NCBI GenBank assembly: GCA_027294925.1
Contig: JAPULM010000450.1
Location: 1-11,240 of the forward strand
Length of the DNA stretch: 11,240 bases
Source of the DNA: a bacterium
Lineage (GTDB): Bacteria > Tectomicrobia > Entotheonellia > Entotheonellales > Entotheonellaceae
Reading direction: 5' to 3'
Position 1 is the stretch's first letter. Each line of letters opens with the position of its first letter. Shown here one piece after another: positions 7,726 through 11,240 of this stretch. The translations under genes were made by a program, and so were the position numbers. The notes beneath the pieces were generated by a model, which saw nothing but the letters and a program-made list of their open reading frames with translations, was not told the origin of the DNA and did not search any database.

Positions 7726-7752
7726 TAAATAGAAAGACTTGACCCCCTCCCC
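7726..7752 (-). repeat. Right inverted end of the RAYT element
   Basis: This is the reverse complement of the left end with one mismatch. It starts with the base after the transposase stop and ends three bases before AAGGAG, the ribosome-binding site of tenA. A transcript reading through the whole element could pair both ends into a long stem next to that site. Confidence 0.85.
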
Positions 7753-7767
7753 ATCAAGGAGACCGGC

Positions 7768-8433
7768 ATGGCCCAGTTTTCCGAACAACTTTTTCAGCGT
7801 ATTGAGGGTATTTATCACCATATTCTGACGCATCCTTTCGTAACGGGGCTAACCGACGGCTCGCTGACCGATGAGGCGTTTCGGTTCTACGCGATTCAGG
7901 ACGCGTTGTACTTGCGAGACTTTGCCAGGGGGTTGTCGCTCTTAGCGGCTAAGGCGCCGGCTGACGACACGTCGGTGATGTTCAACGACCACGCCAAAAA
8001 TGCTATTGTGGTCGAGCGGGCGCTGCATGGTAGCTTTTTCGAGAAGTGGAACCTCTCCCCCCAGCAGGTGTATGCGACCCCGCAGGCCCCGAACAATGTG
8101 CTCTACACCTCGTATCTCCTGCGCGTCGCCTACGAGCGGCCATTCCACGAAGGTTTAGGGGCATTCTTACCTTGTTACTGGATTTACTGGGAGGTTGGCA
8201 AGGCGTTAGAACGCCTGGGCTCGCCAGTACCGATCTACCAACAGTGGATCGATACATACGCCGGCGACGAGTTTGCCGACGTCGTGCAGCAGGTCATCGC
8301 CCTGACCAACAGTGTGGCGGAGACGCTGACGGCAGAGGCGAAAGAACGACTCGCCGAGCATTTCGTCATGACGTCGCGATTCGAGTACATGTTCTGGGAT
8401 ATGGGATACCGCCAGCAGACTTGGGAGGTCTGA
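7768..8433 (+). CDS. tenA: TenA-family thiaminase II (aminopyrimidine aminohydrolase)
   Basis: This 221-residue cytoplasmic enzyme belongs to the TenA family. TenA hydrolyses aminomethyl-hydroxymethylpyrimidine, from degraded thiamine, to HMP for salvage, and can also cleave thiamine (EC 3.5.99.2). All active-site positions of Bacillus subtilis TenA are present, shifted by one: D45 and Y48 (IQDALYL), Y113, the nucleophile C136 and Y140 (LPCYWIYWEVG), Y164, E206 and F209 (SRFEYMF). This makes it the cysteine-containing TenA_C class. The length is standard. The start is fixed by AAGGAG at 7756-7761, six bases before the ATG. No other thiamine gene and no TPP riboswitch is visible. Its original upstream region has been separated from it by the RAYT element, so its promoter is unclear. 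The gene ends before a hairpin shared with the convergent cluster. Confidence 0.94.
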   Translation: MAQFSEQLFQRIEGIYHHILTHPFVTGLTDGSLTDEAFRFYAIQDALYLRDFARGLSLLAAKAPADDTSVMFNDHAKNAIVVERALHGSFFEKWNLSPQQVYATPQAPNNVLYTSYLLRVAYERPFHEGLGAFLPCYWIYWEVGKALERLGSPVPIYQQWIDTYAGDEFADVVQQVIALTNSVAETLTAEAKERLAEHFVMTSRFEYMFWDMGYRQQTWEV

Positions 8434-8440
8434 CGCAAAG

Positions 8441-8489
8441 CAAATAAAACAAAGGGATAGGCCTATTGATATCGTTCTAGGCCTGCCCC
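8441..8489 (-). terminator. Hairpin terminator between convergent tenA and the PspA cluster
   Basis: Arms GGGATAGGCCTA (8454-8465) and TAGGCCTGCCCC (8478-8489) pair around a 12-nt loop, with one G-T pair and one mismatch. On the minus strand the hairpin is followed by a T-rich run (TTTGTTTTATTT, 8452-8441), so it is a good rho-independent terminator for the membrane-protein gene ending at 8510. On the plus strand there is no T run, so stopping tenA transcription this way is less certain. Confidence 0.65.
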
Positions 8490-8509
8490 CTTGGTGCGAT
8501 GACAGCCTG

Positions 8510-9097
8510 TTACACGGTCTGTTGAGCCAAGCAGCGGATGGCCTCTTCGGCAGCATGATAGGCGCGGGAAAAATGATCCGTACTCTCGTGTCGCTGGTCG
8601 CTGGCCGGCTCAAAGACTCGCTGCCTTCTCGAAAACTCGAATTTGGGTGGAATAAATACCCACAGCGCCTGGATCAGAAAAAAACACCACACGGCGAGAA
8701 CCACACTTCCGGTAAGCATTGCTGCTCCTGAGGCAGATGCTAAACTTACCGTGCATAGTAGCCCATCCATCATAGCAGACAGCAGGCTTGAATAACGCAG
8801 AAACGAGCGCACTAACCAAATCAGCCCCACTGCGAGTAGCGTCACAACGCCTGTGGACAACCCAATAAAACATGACCCGGACAAGGCGCCCAACGTTACC
8901 ACACCTAGCGTTATTCGGCCGACTCCCGAGTCACGTCGTGACAAGATATAGACGATGTAACAGGCTGTCAGTATGGCAATCAGGACCGGGTTAGCCGTGC
9001 TAAGCGGCAATATCGAAAGGACCATCAACAACGGCATCGATACGACACTGAGCACAAAGGCCGTCAATATACCCTGTATGAGCGTTGGCTTCCTCAT
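8510..9097 (-). CDS. Small polytopic membrane protein of unknown function, PspA-linked
   Basis: This 195-residue protein is not assigned to a family. Hydrophobic segments lie at about 6-32, 35-53, 62-99 (long enough for two passes) and 105-149 (two passes), suggesting five or six helices in the inner membrane. A polar C-terminal tail follows (about 151-195). It is rich in charged residues and ends with the helix-like HFSRAYHAAEEAIRCLAQQ. The ATG at 9097 is six bp past the pspA stop, and its ribosome-binding site AGGGAG overlaps the end of pspA with 11-nt spacing, so translation is probably coupled. Being last in a VWA-PspA operon, it may be the membrane partner that the PspA-like protein binds. 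That is inference from context, as PspB and PspC similarity is not visible. A T-tailed hairpin follows the gene. Confidence 0.75.
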   Translation of the reverse strand: MRKPTLIQGILTAFVLSVVSMPLLMVLSILPLSTANPVLIAILTACYIVYILSRRDSGVGRITLGVVTLGALSGSCFIGLSTGVVTLLAVGLIWLVRSFLRYSSLLSAMMDGLLCTVSLASASGAAMLTGSVVLAVWCFFLIQALWVFIPPKFEFSRRQRVFEPASDQRHESTDHFSRAYHAAEEAIRCLAQQTV

Positions 9098-9103
9098 CTT
9101 TGT

Positions 9104-9700
9104 TTAGACTCCCTGATCATTAACGTTGTCTTCTTTATTGTTCTCTTGTTGGGATTCAGACTCGCTACGGTTTCTCTTTTCGTGCAAAAACGCAATTTCT
9201 ACTTCCTCATCAGATACAGCTGAGTGTGAACTTTCAAATGTCGTCACGGGTTCTTGACTGATTGGCTGACATAGGTTTTCGACAAACAGTTGCGTCTTTT
9301 CCACGATCGTCTTGAGCTGCTCCTTTTGTTCGTCAATCTTGCGCTGTTGGGCATCTTTGTTAGCCGTGACATCAGCGACCAGACGTGCAGCTGTCGTCAG
9401 TCGTTTCTCAGCTTCTAAATTCTTACGGATAAAGGTTCGTGCAAGTTCACCATTGTCTTCCTCAAAACAAATATCAATTTGATGTCCAAGTTCAGCAATT
9501 TGCGTCTCTACGGTCTCAACAAAATACTGCAACCGCGCCGCCTTTCGGCTCAGATCTGCGAGCATCTGTTCACCCTTCTCAATTTCCCCTTCCATATCAC
9601 GAATGGCCTGTTTTAACACGGCTTCCGGATCCTCCAGCCAATCCAAAATGCTATGCGCATCTGCTTTAAAAAGTCGTTCTAGCCTGGTAATCAAGGTCAT
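9104..9700 (-). CDS. pspA: PspA/IM30-family coiled-coil membrane-stress protein
   Basis: This 198-residue protein of the phage-shock-protein A / Vipp1 family binds membrane surfaces and supports envelope integrity. The N-terminus MTLITRLERLFKADAHSILD is the amphipathic membrane-binding helix, and LEDPEAVLKQAIRDMEGEI is the start of the family's helical hairpin. The helical, coiled-coil region continues to about residue 140 (GELARTFIRKNLEAEKR around 84-100). The tail contains VSDEEVEIAFLHEKR (162-176), a motif seen in a subset of PspA relatives, then an acidic, asparagine- and serine-rich end. It is slightly shorter than E. coli PspA (222 residues). The start at 9700 is chosen because AAGGAG lies 7 nt upstream. 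A longer open frame exists but runs through a repeat-containing gap. No sigma54 promoter is seen, unlike the enterobacterial psp operon. It lies between a VWA protein and a membrane protein gene. Confidence 0.88.
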   Translation of the reverse strand: MTLITRLERLFKADAHSILDWLEDPEAVLKQAIRDMEGEIEKGEQMLADLSRKAARLQYFVETVETQIAELGHQIDICFEEDNGELARTFIRKNLEAEKRLTTAARLVADVTANKDAQQRKIDEQKEQLKTIVEKTQLFVENLCQPISQEPVTTFESSHSAVSDEEVEIAFLHEKRNRSESESQQENNKEDNVNDQGV

Positions 9701-9745
9701 AACCTGTCTCCTTAGGATAATGCTTCCTAGCGGCACCTCTATAAC

Positions 9746-9785
9746 CTCCCCCCTCACCCAACCCTCTTCCCCGAGGGGGCGAGGG
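9746..9785. repeat. GC-rich hairpin repeat (REP-like) between the VWA gene and pspA
   Basis: The plus strand reads CCCCCCTCACCCAACCCTC, then TTCCCC, GAG, GGGGCGAGGG. CCCTC pairs with GAGGG and CCCC with GGGG around a 3-nt loop, with a small internal loop. The phrase 'CCCTCACCC-AACCCTC' followed by a CG-rich hairpin is a widespread intergenic repeat type in Gammaproteobacteria. A second small dyad (CACCTA/TAGGGTG) lies at 9811-9826 in the same gap. No T run directly follows either hairpin on the minus strand, so partial termination or mRNA stabilisation is possible but unproven. Confidence 0.55.
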
Positions 9786-9845
9786 CGAAAAAGGCTTAAG
9801 ATGTTCTGTACACCTAATATAGGGTGCGGCTGGTAGGTCAGCGCA

Positions 9846-11240
9846 TTACTTACGCTGTTCGTCCCGACTGCGAGATTGCATGCTTTTGGAAAAGCTATTG
9901 CGCTTCGCGGCCTGTACTGCAGGCGCGCCGCTAAAGGCATCCTCCAGCCCGGTTTCCATTTCAGCAAGATCTTTATCAAGCTTTTGGTTCCTGATGCTGA
10001 GACCGCTGTCCTCCTCGGCCTTGCGGAGTTCGCGGCGGTAATCGTCAACAACGGCCTGCGCCTCGTTTTTGTTGCCTTCCTTCACCTGCTGGTAAAACTT
10101 CTGCCGCATACGGCCCAGGTTGTTACGTAACCAGCTTTTGCGGTAGACCTTTTTGCTGATTGAAGCCATCGCTTCCTTCTTTTTAGCCGGCTCAACAACG
10201 GCATAGGCCAGCTGTTGGCGCTCGACCGTCGCCTGCTTTGCCTGACCATCTACGCTAAATTGCCATGCGATATCGCCTAGACTAAAGTCACCAGGGGTCG
10301 CAGTTGGAGAGTTAAGGGTTAGCACCAGGGTCTTGTGTGAACCCCTCAATAGCTGACCGGTCTTGATCCGTATATATGTCGCGTGGCGACCGATTTTTTC
10401 TACTGGATAGCCTGCTGCATCCACCAGTTTAACGCCATCATGCAGTTGCAACCGGAGTTCACTGTTCGCTGCGTAGATTAGATGGGTGTCTTCAAGGTCC
10501 TTGGCAAGAATATGTCCCAGTGTGTTTAAATGCTCCAGATAGGAATAGTTACCCATGCCATGATCAGCCAGAGACGCCATCAGCGCTTCATTAAATCCCA
10601 ACCCCATACCGATGGTTGACAGCACGATGTGTCTGGAGCTAATGTCGCTTGCCATTCGTGCCAGGGCGTTAGGATCGGTTATCCCTCTGTTGGTTTCGCC
10701 GTCAGACAGCAAGAGAATTTTTTTGACCCGATGCGAAGGGCTTGCCTCGATCAATGCTCTGGCGCGTATCAATCCGTCACCAATGTTGGTGGCCGACCCA
10801 ACGGTCAAGTTGTTCACCAGGTGAATCAATCGTTGCCGCGCACGCGGTGTGATGTCGACTAACTCGGAGTAAATCTGGGCGCGTCTGTCAAACGCAATGA
10901 GGCCAAGACGATCCCCCTCATCGAGTTTGTTGATCAGTTCCACCACCGCCGCTTTTGCAAATGGGAACTTATTGGCGGCCAGCATGGAGGGACTCCGATC
11001 CAGTACCACGACGAAGTCGGTAGGTGCTTTGGCCTCTTGTTCGTTATGGCCTTGCGGTGTATGGATGGATAGATTCACATATACGGTGCCATCCTGTCCC
11101 TGAACCAGCTTCGTCTGTGACAATTTGGCACCTACGGTGACGCCCGACACGGTTGGCGCTGGACTCCCTCCTGGTTTCCATCTAGGTGCAGTTCCTGCCG
11201 ATACGCCCTGGCTTGCAAACACCTGCATGCCCACCAGCAG
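9846..11240 (-). CDS. Secreted or anchored VWA-domain protein (5' end off the window)
   Basis: This von Willebrand factor A domain protein has an open frame reaching the right edge, so its start is outside; the first visible residues (LLVGMQVFASQ) look like the end of a signal peptide. Numbering from the internal ATG at 11234, the MIDAS metal site is intact: DRSPS with D79, S81 and S83, then T149 in GSATNIGDG and D178 in LLLSDGETNRG. The VWA fold spans about 72-250. A beta-rich middle domain (about 255-345) follows, then a highly charged helical C-terminal region (about 350-462) with KKKEAMASISKKVYRKS and a run of basic/Ser-rich residues at the end. Such proteins bind a divalent metal and a protein ligand, probably on the periplasmic side. 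It is the upstream gene of the pspA cluster with a 145-bp gap. The ligand is unknown. Confidence 0.85.
   Translation of the reverse strand: MLVGMQVFASQGVSAGTAPRWKPGGSPAPTVSGVTVGAKLSQTKLVQGQDGTVYVNLSIHTPQGHNEQEAKAPTDFVVVLDRSPSMLAANKFPFAKAAVVELINKLDEGDRLGLIAFDRRAQIYSELVDITPRARQRLIHLVNNLTVGSATNIGDGLIRARALIEASPSHRVKKILLLSDGETNRGITDPNALARMASDISSRHIVLSTIGMGLGFNEALMASLADHGMGNYSYLEHLNTLGHILAKDLEDTHLIYAANSELRLQLHDGVKLVDAAGYPVEKIGRHATYIRIKTGQLLRGSHKTLVLTLNSPTATPGDFSLGDIAWQFSVDGQAKQATVERQQLAYAVVEPAKKKEAMASISKKVYRKSWLRNNLGRMRQKFYQQVKEGNKNEAQAVVDDYRRELRKAEEDSGLSIRNQKLDKDLAEMETGLEDAFSGAPAVQAAKRNSFSKSMQSRSRDEQRK

Larger units (their letters stand above)
6698..7752 (+). mobile_element. Complete RAYT (IS200/IS605-like) element
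   Basis: This is a 1055-bp unit holding a single HUH transposase gene bounded by 27-bp inverted ends that match at 26 of 27 positions. The ends read GGGGAGGGGGTCAAGTCTT inward, then a variable base and CTATTTA. This layout is known for REP-associated tyrosine transposases, which act on single-stranded hairpin ends and make no target duplication; none is seen here (flanks end GTCCCAA on the left and start ATCAAGG on the right). Insertion lies between the divergent efflux operon and tenA. The unit appears intact and may be mobile, or maintained as a single-copy RAYT. Confidence 0.85.

Noticed and set aside
6528..7767. TPP riboswitch or strong promoter for tenA
   Set aside because: No CTGAGA-type aptamer core was found, and no -35/-10 pair with good spacing was found on the plus strand in either flank of the transposon.
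9701..9760. Possible sigma54 promoter before pspA
   Set aside because: A GG and a GC pair occur but with 12 instead of 10 intervening bases and a poor surrounding match.
9701..10051. 117-residue N-terminal extension of the PspA protein
   Set aside because: It would read through the end of the VWA gene and the hairpin repeat. The family N-terminus begins at 9700 with a perfect-looking ribosome-binding site.

Overview
The window looks like a Gram-negative, proteobacterial chromosome segment with moderately high G+C. The evidence is a tripartite metal-type RND efflux operon with an outer-membrane channel, good Shine-Dalgarno sites, a REP-associated tyrosine transposase and a GC-rich hairpin repeat of a kind common in Gammaproteobacteria. 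The exact taxon cannot be read from the sequence; a gammaproteobacterium is the best guess.

Left part (1-6647, all on the minus strand): a heavy-metal-efflux-type RND operon. A sigma70-type promoter (TTGACA, 18-bp spacer, TATACT) lies at 6618-6647. It is followed by a small histidine-rich membrane protein, a 199-bp leader with several inverted repeats, a TolC-family outer-membrane factor (CzcC/CusC role), a long periplasmic adaptor (CzcB/CusB role) and an RND pump (CzcA/CusA role) that runs off the left edge. The last three genes are 25 and 15 bp apart, each with its own ribosome-binding site. Together they would form an envelope-spanning pump. The residues that define the Cu(I)/Ag(I) CusA methionine site are absent, and the first acidic residue of the CzcA TM4 triad is replaced, so the substrate is unresolved.

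Middle (6698-7752): a complete IS200/IS605-like RAYT element, with an HUH transposase, a C-terminal DnaA-like helix-turn-helix and 27-bp near-perfect inverted ends. It sits between the divergent efflux operon and tenA, and its right end is 3 bp from the tenA ribosome-binding site. tenA (7768-8433, plus strand) encodes a thiaminase II-type enzyme with all known active-site positions intact and no visible TPP riboswitch.

Right part (8510-11240, minus strand): a probable three-gene envelope-stress cluster. It encodes a secreted or anchored von Willebrand factor A (VWA) protein (its start is off the right edge), a PspA/IM30-family coiled-coil protein, and a small polytopic membrane protein of unknown function. 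A GC-rich hairpin repeat lies between the first two genes. A hairpin with a T-rich tail on the minus strand separates this cluster from the convergent tenA.

The least explained items are the VWA-PspA-membrane protein cluster, the overlapping alternative inverted repeats at the czcC start, the His-rich leader gene of the pump operon, and the internally duplicated hairpin of the adaptor.
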